From positions 446,001-510,000 of the forward strand of contig NZ_JAFCMM010000003.1 of NCBI RefSeq assembly GCF_018131225.1: 64,000 bases of DNA, written 5' to 3'. Source of the DNA: Bradyrhizobium sp. U87765 SZCCT0048. GTDB taxonomy: Bacteria > Pseudomonadota > Alphaproteobacteria > Rhizobiales > Xanthobacteraceae. How positions within the stretch are numbered: the stretch's first letter is position 1; every line of letters starts with the position of its first letter. The notes below the pieces were generated by a model. That model was not told the DNA's origin, searched no databases, and was given only the letters and a program-made list of their open reading frames with translations. Positions 17,153-27,900 of this stretch are shown piece after piece. The position numbers and the translations under genes are program-made.

Positions 17153-18145
17153 TCAGCCACCACTTTGCTCTGGCCGGCGCTGCCATTGCGCGGCGTTGAC
17201 CGCGCCTTGCGGGAGGTCGCCGCGCAGGATGGCCTCCACCTGATGCACGGTGTCGAAGGCCTGTGCCTGTGCAGCCTGCGGCGTGAGTCCGCCGATATGG
17301 GGCGTGGCAATGACGTTCGGCAGGGCGGCGAGCGCCGGTGACGGCATCTGATCCGGCGCACGGCCGACGTCCATGGCCGCACCGGCAATCCGCCCCTCAC
17401 GCAACGCCGACGCGAGCGCGGTCTCATCCACGAGTTCGCCGCGCGACAGATTGATCAGACAGGCATCGGGGCGCATGCGAGCGAGCGCCGCGCCATCGAT
17501 CAGGTTTTCGGTCTCGGCCGTGGCAGCTGCGAGGCAGATCACGTAGTCCGAGCGCGCCAGCAGTTCGGGGAGGAAGACCTGCTCCACAGCCGGATCGTCG
17601 ATACGGACATGGGGATCGGCGGCAATGACGCGCATGCCGAGCACGGCGAGCAGCGGCACCAGCGTGCGGGCGATGGCGCCATAACCGATCACCCCTGCGG
17701 TGGCGCCGGCGAGCTCGCGGCCCATGTGGATTTGCGGCAGACGGCCGGCCTGATAGTCAGCGCACGCGCGCGAGATGCCGCGCGACAGATCCACCAGAAA
17801 GCCCAGCGCCAGCTCCGCGACTGCCGTCATGAAGCCCGGGCTGGCCCGCGTTACCAACACTCCGGCCGCACTTGCGGCCGCGACGTCGATATTACGGATG
17901 TCGACGGCGACCCGCAGCACCGCCCGCAAGTCCGGCAACTGGCGAAACACGCCCGCCGGAACGGCGGTCGCGCGATCGGCCACGATGATATCGACGCCAT
18001 CGGCGGCTGCCACCAGCGCGGCTGGATCGAGCGGCAGGTCGACGGCATTCACCCGGACCTCGGCCAGCGCCCGCAACGCTGCAAGCGCCTTGTCGCCATA
18101 GTATTGCCGACGCGCCTGAGGCGTGTGGGTCAGAAGCAGTTTCAC
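17153..18145 (-). CDS. D-2-hydroxyacid dehydrogenase family protein
   Basis: An NAD(P)-dependent D-isomer 2-hydroxyacid dehydrogenase of 330 residues. The nucleotide-binding motif is GVIGYGAIAR (residues 151-160), followed by an acidic residue after strand 2. Catalytic Arg lies in INLSRGELVD (R235) and His in TPHIGGLT (H283). The Glu normally found in DVFxxEP is absent: the sequence is DVGRAPDQMPSP, where D265 might substitute. The start chosen is GTG at 18145 because GGGGAG lies just upstream; an ATG at 18175 is the alternative. The substrate is unknown. Confidence 0.82.
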   Translation of the reverse strand: MKLLLTHTPQARRQYYGDKALAALRALAEVRVNAVDLPLDPAALVAAADGVDIIVADRATAVPAGVFRQLPDLRAVLRVAVDIRNIDVAAASAAGVLVTRASPGFMTAVAELALGFLVDLSRGISRACADYQAGRLPQIHMGRELAGATAGVIGYGAIARTLVPLLAVLGMRVIAADPHVRIDDPAVEQVFLPELLARSDYVICLAAATAETENLIDGAALARMRPDACLINLSRGELVDETALASALREGRIAGAAMDVGRAPDQMPSPALAALPNVIATPHIGGLTPQAAQAQAFDTVHQVEAILRGDLPQGAVNAAQWQRRPEQSGG

Positions 18146-18290
18146 GAAGGCTCCCCTCTCACGGCGTTCGGCCATGGCCGACGCGGCGCGACCTGCACTG
18201 TAGAGCTTTTTTGAGCGGCGCGAGCCCCCCGTTCGGACGCGAATGCGGCCCGCAGACAAAACGGCGGCCTCGCTTCCTGGGTCTGCAGCG

Positions 18291-18524
18291 CTACCTGTCC
18301 CGGGGATCGCGGGTCGGCTCGGTGGGTGAACGCTGCAGCTGCACATGGGGATGGGCCAGCCCGGTCACGCCTGGTGGCGCCTCGGAAGCAGCTGTTTGCT
18401 GGATCTCCACGCGATTCAGGGTGGTGATCAAGGCGAGAGCAACGATCACCACCATCAATGTGGCGAAGGCCATGATGGTAAGGTGAACGTTGCCGAGATT
18501 GGGCGGTCCGGATTCCCGGGGCAT
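18291..18524 (-). CDS. Small single-pass membrane protein A
   Basis: A 77-residue protein with one clear membrane segment near residues 16-36 (TIMAFATLMVVIVALALIT) and a hydrophilic Pro-rich C-terminal tail. It is preceded by AAGGAG eight bases before the ATG. It follows another tiny membrane-protein gene with a 24-base gap, and the pair looks like an operon. I recognise no family. Small subunits of membrane complexes look like this, but no larger partner is adjacent. Confidence 0.55.
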   Translation of the reverse strand: MPRESGPPNLGNVHLTIMAFATLMVVIVALALITTLNRVEIQQTAASEAPPGVTGLAHPHVQLQRSPTEPTRDPRDR

Positions 18525-18548
18525 CGGACGGCTCCTTGCACGGGTCGA

Positions 18549-18707
18549 TCAGCGCACGAAGAGCCCCACCCCCACCGGCTGGACCGAGACCGCCGTCAAT
18601 GTCCGACTGGTCAGGACCAGCGCAACCGCCACCAGGACAAGCAGCACGAAGGCTGCGGCGAGATCGAGGTAGCAGGGATCGCGAGGATGATGAATGCCAT
18701 CGCGCAT
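18549..18707 (-). CDS. Small single-pass membrane protein B (52 residues)
   Basis: A short gene with start MRDGIHHPRDPCYLDL, then a strong hydrophobic helix (AAAFVLLVLVAVALVL) and a short tail ending GVGLFVR. AGGGGAG stands about 8 bases before the ATG, and an in-frame GTG directly precedes it. The good ribosome-binding site, the intact helix and the tandem arrangement with the next gene support a real product. Function unknown. Confidence 0.5.
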   Translation of the reverse strand: MRDGIHHPRDPCYLDLAAAFVLLVLVAVALVLTSRTLTAVSVQPVGVGLFVR

Positions 18708-18873
18708 CACGATGCACTCCCCTGCGCTTGTTCAAACAATAAACGCACAGACGGCAGCGCCTGTTCCAGGGAGCACTCTGTGTTCACGGGATGGAACCCG
18801 GCCGCGAGCGGGGCGCAAGATCGGACAGCAGACAAGGCGCCCAGGTCGTCGCTCAGCCGGGGAGCGCGCCGCG

Positions 18874-19494
18874 CTAGTCGATGCGCCGGCGCGGCAACGT
18901 GGCGATACCCTCGAAACGCCGCGTATCGAACGGCTCCGGCCCGTCATAGGCGAACGATCCCTCGCTCCCCTGCAACTCCAGGATGGTGCCGGGGAAACGG
19001 ACCGCCTTCTGCTTGTCGTCGAGCATGACCCGGCCGACCGCCAGGACGTGAGTCACATCGCCGTCCGGCTGCATCAGGCGATAGGTCGCCCGGTAAGCGC
19101 CCCCGGTGAGCATCGCCTGATCGATCAACTGACGGACATGGCCAACATCTTCGGCGACGATGCGGGGCATGAAGGACTGCACCGTGGTCCCGGTCGCCGC
19201 TTCCTCCTCGTCAATCCCGAACAGGCGCGCCACCTCGGGATCCGCATAGACGCGGTCGGCAGCGACGTCCCAATCCCAGGCGCCGACAATCCGGAAGGTC
19301 TCGGCGCCGAATCCCTTGCGCACCTCTGGCTCGGGCGCGATCTTGGCTTCGCCGAAATCTGGCCGCGTCTCGATCAGCTCGAGCAGCGCCATGGTCAGGA
19401 GCTGTTTGAGAAAGCCGTGGTTGAGCTGCGACGCGATGACGATGCCGGCCTGGATATGATCCCCCAACGCTTCGATCCGATCCTTGTCTGACAT
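18874..19494 (-). CDS. PAS-domain protein
   Basis: A 206-residue cytoplasmic protein. The first 55 or so residues are helical. A PAS fold follows from about residue 65 to 175: GAWDWDVAADRVYADPEVARLFG, given here as separate motifs DWDVAADRVYAD and ARLFGID, then a PAC-like YRLMQPDGDVTHVLAVGRV. There is no kinase, GGDEF or DNA-binding domain, so it is probably a stand-alone sensor that works through a partner. The start is the ATG at 19494, MSDKDRIEALG. Confidence 0.72.
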   Translation of the reverse strand: MSDKDRIEALGDHIQAGIVIASQLNHGFLKQLLTMALLELIETRPDFGEAKIAPEPEVRKGFGAETFRIVGAWDWDVAADRVYADPEVARLFGIDEEEAATGTTVQSFMPRIVAEDVGHVRQLIDQAMLTGGAYRATYRLMQPDGDVTHVLAVGRVMLDDKQKAVRFPGTILELQGSEGSFAYDGPEPFDTRRFEGIATLPRRRID

Positions 19495-20033
19495 CCGCGC
19501 CTCCCCAAATGACCCTGCCCGATCATCCGCTCCGCAGAGCGCATGAACGCCTCTCTCACACGACGTCCCCGCGGCTTGACCCTCGCAGGACCATGGCACC
19601 GCCCGACCGTCGCTCCTGTCGATCGTGCGGACGGCACGCGACAGCGGATGACGGATCGAGGATGGCCTTCGGCCGGCAAGGCATGGACACCTGAAAGAAG
19701 GCCGGATCGCAGAGCAAACAACGAGATATCAACACGCCTGTTCTTCTTGGTCTTGCACACACGAAACTGCGTTTGTTCACAATCAATCAAGCAGAGCCAG
19801 GTCATGGAAAAACCGAGGGACAGTTCGCAGCGAAAATACGTCCGCGACTTTCCGAGTCCCTTGGGAGTCTTTCTTATACCGTTCATCTGACGTCTTTTCG
19901 AGCACTTTGTTCCGGGCGCTTTCGCCATGACGTCGCAGACGCTCGTTTCCCTGTCACTACCGGGACACCGGAACCGAGCGACTGCTTAACATGTGAACCA
20001 CACCCGTCGCGCCGCGGTGCTGGCGCATATCGG
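19495..20033. other. Intergenic region, about 540 bases
   Basis: I found no supportable gene here. The part around 19720-19820 is AT-richer than its surroundings and could hold the promoter of the minus-strand PAS gene. Short open frames have no recognisable features. Confidence 0.4.
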
Positions 20034-21503
20034 TCAGACGGGAGGCGACGCGAAGCCCCCGAACACCTCGTCGAGCAGCCCCGCAAGGTGGATTGTGGTG
20101 CGATCCTCGAGATACGGACCGACGATCTGGATGCCGATCGGCGTGCCCTGCGTGGCACGGGCGATCGGCCGGGCCGTCGCAGGCAGGAAGGCGAACGTCG
20201 CCAGTGCTCCGCACCAGAGGGCCTGCTCCCAGTAGGCGATTTCCCGCCCCGCCACGGTGACGGTACGCGCCCAGCTCGCCTCGTCATGCATGTGTGCCAT
20301 GATGGCGGACGGCATCACCGGACAGATCACCGCATCGTAATCCCGGAAGAAGCGTGCCCAGGCCCGCGTGGTGCGCGCCTGCACCTCCTTGGCGGCGAAC
20401 ACCGCCTCCATGGTGGCGGCAGCCGGTGAAACCCGCCGCGCGTGCGCCGCCGCAACCGGCCGCGACGCTTCGAGCCTCGCAACGGCGTCAGCGATCGATT
20501 GCGGTGTCGCATCACCGGCAAGAAGTGGCAGCACGAGTTGCAGATAAGCGTCCGCAACAACATCGGTATCGGAGAACGGCCGTGCCTTGAAATCGACATG
20601 CGTGCCCGCACGCTGCAGCGCGATGCCGACACGCTCGAGCAGCGCAACCGTCTCATCGTCGGCAGCAAGGCGCGGGTCGGTGAGCCATACCGCGATGCGG
20701 TGCTCCCGCAACGTCGCATGGCGCGGCGCGCCGAGTTGTGCGCGCCAGCGCGGGTGGTCGGCCGGCGCATCGTCGATCAGCACATCGAACAGCAGCGCGA
20801 GATCGTCCGCGCTGCGCGCCATCGGCCCGAGAGTGGCGAGTTGGGTCGAACCGACGATGCCCGGCGGCGGCGGGATATGCCCCTCCTCCGGAACGAGATC
20901 GAGCGTCGGCTTGTGAGAATAGACGCCGCAAGCGTGGGCCGGCACCCGCAGGGAGCCCGCGATATCGCTGCCGATCTCGAGCGGCGTAAAGCCCATGGCG
21001 AGTGCGGCAGCCGAGCCGCCCGACGAGCCACCAACCGCATGGGCCGCGCTCCATGGATTGCGGGTCACGCCGAACACGCTGTTGTAGGTCTGGATGTCGC
21101 TCGCCATGGTCGGCACGTTGGTTTTGCCGAATACGTTGGCGCCGTCACGCACAATGCGCGTGATGACGCCGGCATCGACCTCCGGCACATGGTCGCGCAA
21201 CGCCTCGAAGCCGACGACTGTGCGGATGCCGCGCGTGCGAATGCTGTCCTTCACCGTCATCGGCAGGCCGTCGAGCCGGCCCAATGGCTGGCCGGCCGCG
21301 CGCCGCACATCCGCCGCGCGCGCCCGCGCAAATGCACCGTCACGATCGATCGTCACCACCGCATTGACGCCGGCATTCAGCCGATCGATGCGATCGAGAT
21401 GCAGAGCCAGGAGTTCCTCCGCCGATACCTTGCGCTGCGCCAGAGCCGCAAGCATCGCTCGCGCGCAGCCGGAGAGATCGATCGCTGAATTGTCCTGTGC
21501 CAT
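20034..21503 (-). CDS. Amidase (amidase-signature family)
   Basis: A 489-residue amidase-signature hydrolase. The catalytic triad Lys-cisSer-Ser can be placed at K85 (PMTVKDS), S161 (GGSSGGSAAALA) and S184 (GSDIAGSLR). The family's Gly/Ser-rich core is intact, so it should be active on an amide; the substrate is unknown. The start is the ATG at 21503, MAQDNSAIDLS; an upstream in-frame codon at 21551 would add an unconserved 16 residues. It does not contain the extra residues of GatA and has no GatB/GatC neighbours. Confidence 0.88.
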   Translation of the reverse strand: MAQDNSAIDLSGCARAMLAALAQRKVSAEELLALHLDRIDRLNAGVNAVVTIDRDGAFARARAADVRRAAGQPLGRLDGLPMTVKDSIRTRGIRTVVGFEALRDHVPEVDAGVITRIVRDGANVFGKTNVPTMASDIQTYNSVFGVTRNPWSAAHAVGGSSGGSAAALAMGFTPLEIGSDIAGSLRVPAHACGVYSHKPTLDLVPEEGHIPPPPGIVGSTQLATLGPMARSADDLALLFDVLIDDAPADHPRWRAQLGAPRHATLREHRIAVWLTDPRLAADDETVALLERVGIALQRAGTHVDFKARPFSDTDVVADAYLQLVLPLLAGDATPQSIADAVARLEASRPVAAAHARRVSPAAATMEAVFAAKEVQARTTRAWARFFRDYDAVICPVMPSAIMAHMHDEASWARTVTVAGREIAYWEQALWCGALATFAFLPATARPIARATQGTPIGIQIVGPYLEDRTTIHLAGLLDEVFGGFASPPV

Positions 21504-21930
21504 TTGGTCGCCCCATGCCGCTTCCCGCCGGACCGATCGATCGGCCGACATGCATTTCCCCAGTACGGTCCGGGATGTCGCGCGGTACGTCGCCCATGAC
21601 GCGGCGCATCGGCGAGACTATGAAGCCATCTGCGGAGCAGCCAGCCAATTCGGAAGCTGGTGATGAGACCTGCATCGCAGGTCAGATTTTTCTGCACTGC
21701 CGGCAAAATGCGGCAAGCAGCCGGCGGGAGGACAGGCCGCGCCGGCGGTGCAGGTGAAGGGCGATGGGATGAATCGGCTCGGGCTGGCGCAACAATCCTT
21801 CCGGAGCGACAAGGTAGGTCTGGTCAACCGACAGGCGGCGATGCAGCCTGTCGACGAAGTCGATATCGCCGGCGCCATGCCCAGGGAATCACGGTGTGAA
21901 ATATCGCACGCAACATCGGTATCCCCCTGT
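21504..21930. other. Intergenic region downstream of the giant gene
   Basis: This 427-base stretch lies between the giant exoprotein stop and the amidase start. It holds a 7-bp hairpin (21667-21673 with 21677-21683) followed on the plus strand by AGATTTTT, which looks like a terminator facing away from any known plus-strand gene. Otherwise I see no gene. In particular there is no TpsB/FhaC-type transporter gene here. Confidence 0.45.
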
Positions 21931-24900
21931 CTACAGCCGTTCGCGCTCGCCTTCCGTCAGTTCGCGCTTCTGCCGCTCGCTGAGATCGCCATTGCCGATG
22001 ACCTGGAATTTGCTGTCGGGGTCGTAGCCTGACGGCTCGCGCCGGCTCTGGCGATCGCCGGAAGGGCCACGGCGGCGCGTGTCGTCGTCATCGCCGCCCC
22101 CGCCATAGCCGAGCACCTCGACCATGATGACCGACGCCCCGCCGCCGGTGCTGGTCGCGGGAGCCGCCGTCTGCTGCGTCGCAGCCGTGGCATTCGTGGC
22201 TGCCAGCGCGATGCTGAGGTTAGGCGCCTGCACCGTGGGGATGCCGGAAGACGTGCCCTGCACCTGGATGTTCGCCGCATTGACGATCTGCAGCGCGGCG
22301 AGGTTGATGTTGCCGGAAACGCGGATGCCTGCTTCCCCGGCGTCGATGGTCCCGAGCGGCGCGATCAGATCGATATCGCCGACCTTGACCTCCGGGATCG
22401 GATTGAGCGTCGCGATGCCGGCGCCGGACGATGGCGCCTGCGGCGCCAGGCTGACGTTGCCGTAGTTGTCGTAGAGACGCCGTGGCGGCGTATAGAGTAC
22501 CGTGGTCTTGGCGCCGCGGCCGGCATTGATGTCGCCGTTGGCCGACCAGACGATGATGTTGCCGCCGAACGTCGTCATGATGCGCGACAGGCCGAGCAGC
22601 ACGCTGCCGCGGGCGTAGATCTGGACGTTGCCGGAGCCCTGCGTCGTCACGCCGGCTGTTGCCGGCGGCGCGATGCCTTCGGTGCCGATCACGAGTTTGC
22701 CGCCCGGCGTCAGCAGCTGGATGTCACCACCGAACAGCGTGCGGACGCCCGAACCGCCGAACATCGTGATGTCGCCGGAGGCCGTCGCATCCGGGAACAG
22801 CGCTGCGATGGCGTCACGTCCCCGCAGATAGCTGCGGTAGCGCGTGCTGGTGCTGTCATTGTATTCGCGGCCGCCCGCGGTGAGCTCGGCGAAGTAGACC
22901 TCGCGCAGGAAGATCTGCTGCTGGTCCGGCGCCAGCGCGCCAAAGTAGCTGCGCGCCGCGGCATCACTGCCGACGAAGCCGTAGCGTTGCTGCAGCCAGG
23001 CTGCGAGCTCCTTCTCGTAAGTGCGGGCCACCTTGCCCGAGCCTTCGAGCGGCAGTCCCGCCGCCAGCGCGTTGGCCGGATCGAGATAGCGCAGCAGCGC
23101 CGCATAATCCGGTCCGCGAGCGCCGGCGCCCGCCTGCACGACGATCCCGGCGCCCGGCCGTGCGTCGCCGGCCACCACCGGCCCCAGCGAGGTAACGCTC
23201 GCCTTGTTCTCCATCAGGACGTTGCGGCCCGCGGAGAGCTGCAGCGTGCCTGGTCCACCAACATTGAAGCTGCTGTAGACGATGTCGCGGCCGGCCTGCA
23301 CCAGCGAGACATCGGTCTCGGCCTGGTGGACGAACAAATTGCCGGTCGAGGAGAAGTAGGAATTGTAGTAACCGCCGTTGCCGTCCTCGCTGACGCCCGG
23401 AGCGGTGCCGCTGCCGACGATGTCGCGCCCGGCCATCATCCGCACTGGGCCTGCGCCCTGATACCAGACCTGTCCGGCCCGGAACGGATCGTTGGCCGCG
23501 AAGGTGACGATGCGGCCGCTGCCGACACCGATCAGATCGCCGTTGACCGCATAGAACCGCGCGGGATCGCCATTGCCGCCATCCGCCGTGGCGGTGTTCG
23601 GTCCGAAGGCGAACAGCGGGTTGATCCCGATATCCGGGCGGGCCTGATTGCCGGTGGCGGATAGATTGCTGACGTTCGCGCCGGTCGCCGTGATCGTGCC
23701 GAAGAAGGCCGGGTTGAACGGCGTTGCCAGAGACAGCGACGATGCACTCGATCGTGCCACCGTGAAGCCGCCGGCGTAGATCGAATCCGCCGCGAGAAAC
23801 TCCAGCTTGCCGGCCGCCGAGGGCGCCAGCAGCAGGGGCGCATAGACAAGCGTGCCGTTGAGATTCATGGCGGTCGCGTTGCCGTAATACAGGCTGCCGC
23901 CCGCGGCCACTGCGGTGAGGATCGACGGATACATGGTTCCGGAGTCGGTCATCGGAACATTGCCGGCGAGACTGAACGGAACGAGATCACCGCCGGCGGA
24001 GAACAGGTTGATCGCCGTATGGCCTGTCCACAGCGAGAACCAGCTGTTGCCGCTGCCCGCATCGCTGCCGCGCACGAACGGCGTGGCATTGACCGCGGAG
24101 GCGCGGCCGGGATCGCTGACGCCCGAAATGACCAGATCGCCCCCACTGGCCAGCGTGAAGACGGAATCGCCGGCTGTCAGCGACAGGCCACCGATCACAT
24201 CGGCCCGCGATGATCTGAACAGGTCATAGGCGCGGGTTTCGCGGGGCGACTGCGCGGTGTCGAGATTGCCGTAGATACGCTGCAACAGGCCGACCGAACC
24301 GGCGCTGATCGCGCTGGAGCCGCGCAGGTTGGTCGCAACGCCGTTGTAGAGCGCGTCCGCCACGACCGCCGCCGGGTTGAGCGCGCCACCGACACGGACA
24401 TCGAGATCGCCGCCGCCCGTCAGTGTCAGGCTGCCGTCGGCCCCGACGCGGCCAGTGCTTCCCACCGCGAGGACCAGCCCCTGCGTGCGCTGGTTGATCT
24501 GCTGATCGTTGAGACTGGTTCGCTGGGCCAGAATGCCGGCATCGCCGCCGACCTCGACGCGCAGATCACCGCCGCCGAGGGTGCCGAAGCCGGTGAAGCC
24601 GACCATCTTGTCGGCGCCGCCGAAGTTCACGTAGCTGCCGAAATTGATCCACCATGCGGTCGCCTGGTCCTTCGACCCGCCCAGCATCGTCCCGGTGCCC
24701 TGGCGCCACAGCCAGTTGCCGACCGCAGCGCTGTTGTAGCCTGAGTCCGACGCATTCGGCCGGCCGCCGCCGGAGACCGGAAGGGTCATCAGGTCGCCGG
24801 TCAGGTTGCCGCCGGCGCGGATGGTGAGGTTGCCGCCGCCGGTCGGGTACCACGCCCGCGCCAGGCTCGCGGCACCGCCGTCGACGAACTTCTCGTAGGC

Positions 24901-27900
24901 GCCGTCGGCATCGCCGAGGACCTTGCCCTGCGCGTTGCGGGCCCGGGGCAGATTGTAGGGGTCGCCGGCGCTGGTCGGCGTCGACGAGGTGCCGGCCGTG
25001 TAGACGCCGAACAACGACGACATGTTCAGGTTGCGGGCCGCCAGCAGCTCGAAATCAGCCGCGCCCGTGCGCGCCACGCTGAACCGCGTGCTGCCCGCGG
25101 TCGGCTCGAACGTATCCTTGGCGGTGTTCAGGCAGTGGGACGGCGTATCGGTGCAATAGCCAGCGGCGGTCAGATCGAGGCCGAGGTCGCGGAAGAACTT
25201 GTCGGTGATGACCGCACCGGCGACGACGCCGGGAATGCCTGCCTCCGTGAGTTCGTCAGCTGCCGCCTGGGTCCAGGTGTAGACCGGCTTGACCGTGCAC
25301 CAGGTGGGATTGGCGCCGCACATCCCGACCCAGCCGAGCGCCACTTCATCGATCGGCGCACCGACATAGACCGAGGTATCGTTGGGATCGCCCCAGCCGT
25401 CGACGCCCTCCTGCGTCCACACCAGCGCGCCGCCGGGCTTGGATTTGCCGAACAGACCATAGTGCCGGTCCGCCAGCAGGATGTCGCCGTGCGCAGCATG
25501 AGGATCGGTCAGGCGGTTGTCGGCTGCCCTTGTGTCGGCGCCGGCGACGAGACGCAGAGACCACGATTGCGAGCCTTCCGGCAGCATTTTGGCCAGCGCC
25601 CACAACTTGCCGGCGGCACCGGGCCGCAGATCGACCGACGCAACGCCGTCCGGCAGCTTGATGTCGGTGTTCGACGGCAGATAGGCGCCATAGGGCAGCG
25701 TCAGCGCCCCATTCAGCACATAGGCCGCCGTCCCCGGCAGGGCGATGCCCTTCGGCCAGGTCAATGCCGCCAGCGAGGCGATGGCCGGCAAGGTCATCCC
25801 GGCATCGAAGCGCGTTCCTGTGGGCAGCGTGATGGCGGCGCCGACGATCGTCCCCGCCGCGAACAGGATGTTGCCCGCCGCGTCGCGCACATTGGCGCTC
25901 AACACCGTGCCCGCAACCAATTGCAGCGGCGCGCTCAGCGCGCTGTCGACCGGGATCACCGTGCCGGCGGCAAAGTTCGACGCCTTGATCGGCAGATCGT
26001 AGTTCAGCGTCTTGCCGCCACTGAAGCGGCTGCCGTCCGCCAGCACCACGCCCGTGCGCGGTATATAAACATCGCCGCCGGTGAAGTCCTTGCCGGGCAG
26101 CAGCAGCCAGCCCTTGTCGTCCTGTGTGTCCGGCGGCGGCATAAAGCCGTCGGTGATGCTGCCATAGATCGCAAGATCGCCGCCGGCGCGCAGCGTCAGC
26201 GTGCCCGCCTCGCCGGAGCCATAAATTCCGGTGAGCCGCGAGTTCGGATTGAGACTGGCGTAGCGATAGCCGGACAGGTCGAGATCGCCCTGCACCACCA
26301 GATCGCCCCCCGGCAGCTTGCTCACGACCTCGATGCCCGGCCTCAGATGGAAGGCATCGCGGTAGGTAGCGTTGTTGAGGCCGGCGAGCTTGCCGGCGGT
26401 CAGGCTGCCGCGGGCGAGCGCGGCATTGATGAAGGTCGTGCTGGCGGTGTGCTTGCTGTCGAGCCAGGCCTGGTCGATCACCTGATAGGGCCGGCCGCTG
26501 GCCGCGGGGGCCGGCGCGGTCGGCGCATCGTCATAGCTCTGCATGGCGTTGACGTTGATCGTCCGCGCGCCCTGGATGTTCGGCATGCCGCTGACGTCGA
26601 TGTCGATATCGCCATACGTGGCCGCGTCGGCGTCGGTCGTCCTGCCGGTGCTGCCGATCCGAGGCGCGTTGAGGTCGAGCGTGCCGCGGGCGCGGCCGTC
26701 GTTCTGGCCCGCCGATGTCCCGATCGGCGCATTGGTGCCGTGGCGCAGGTCGATGCGCGCGCCCTGGGCCAGGGTCAGCCGGCCATCGCCGGAGCTGAGC
26801 TCGACGATGGCGCGGTTCGGACTGTCGATGATCTTGCCGTAGCTGTCGACGCGCAGCACCGTGCCATGGGCATCGAGCACTGCCGTTCCGGTCAGGGTGA
26901 GGCCGCGCTTCGCCGCGAGGCGGATGGTGCCTACCCGCTCGCCGCTGGCATCGATGGTGCCGGCCACGGTCAGAAGCCCGTTGTCGAGCGAGACGTTGAT
27001 CTCGCTGGCCTTCAGTTCGTTGCCGATGGTGAGATCGCCCTGCTTGATCTGGAAGCTGCGCGCGCCGAACACGCCACCGGCGGTGAGGCGGACATTCAGC
27101 GCAGCGAAGTCGCCGAGCGACTGCGCGCGGACGGTGGCGCTGCCGGCGCGATACGGCACCAGCGTGCCGCCGGCGTCATAACGGCCGCTTGTCGTGCCGA
27201 TGATCGCGCCCTGCAAATCGACGAGCCCGGCGGCCGCGTCGAGCGCGATCGCGGTGAGGCTGCCGGCGTTGTTGTTGCGCGCCGACAGATCGATCACCGA
27301 GCCCGCCGCCTGACGGATGTTGCCGCCGCTGCTGTCGAGCGTGACCTCGCCGCCCCAGCTGTACTTCCGCACGTCGTTGAAGGCGACCTCCCGGCCCGCC
27401 ATATCGATCCGTGATGCACCGGTCAGGATGATGTCGCCCGCCGACTTCAGCGCCAGCTTGCCGCTCGGCAGCACGATCGATGTATCGAGCGTCAGGCTGT
27501 TGCCGGTCAGCGTCAATTGTGCGCCCAGCGTATCGGTCTTGACCTCGCTGGCGGAACCGGCGCCGGCGAGACGCAGAGCACCGCCCGCCGTGATGCTGTT
27601 GACCGAACCACCCTCGCCGGTCACCAGCGGCGCCGTGATGGTGAGGTTGCCGCCGCTGTAGCTATAGCCCTGCCCCGCCACATAGGCACCGCGCGACTGG
27701 TAGACTGACAGCGTCCCCTTCTGGTTGGCCGTGACGCGATCGGTCGCCGAGAGGTTGACGTTGGCGAAGCCGAGCACGAGGCGGCCATCGATATCGTTGC
27801 CGCTCGGACGGGAATTCGCGCCGTAGCCGAACACGATGCGCTCGGCCTCGACGTTGAGCGTGCCGGCGCCGGTCCCGGCGCCGCTCGCCACGATCTCGCC

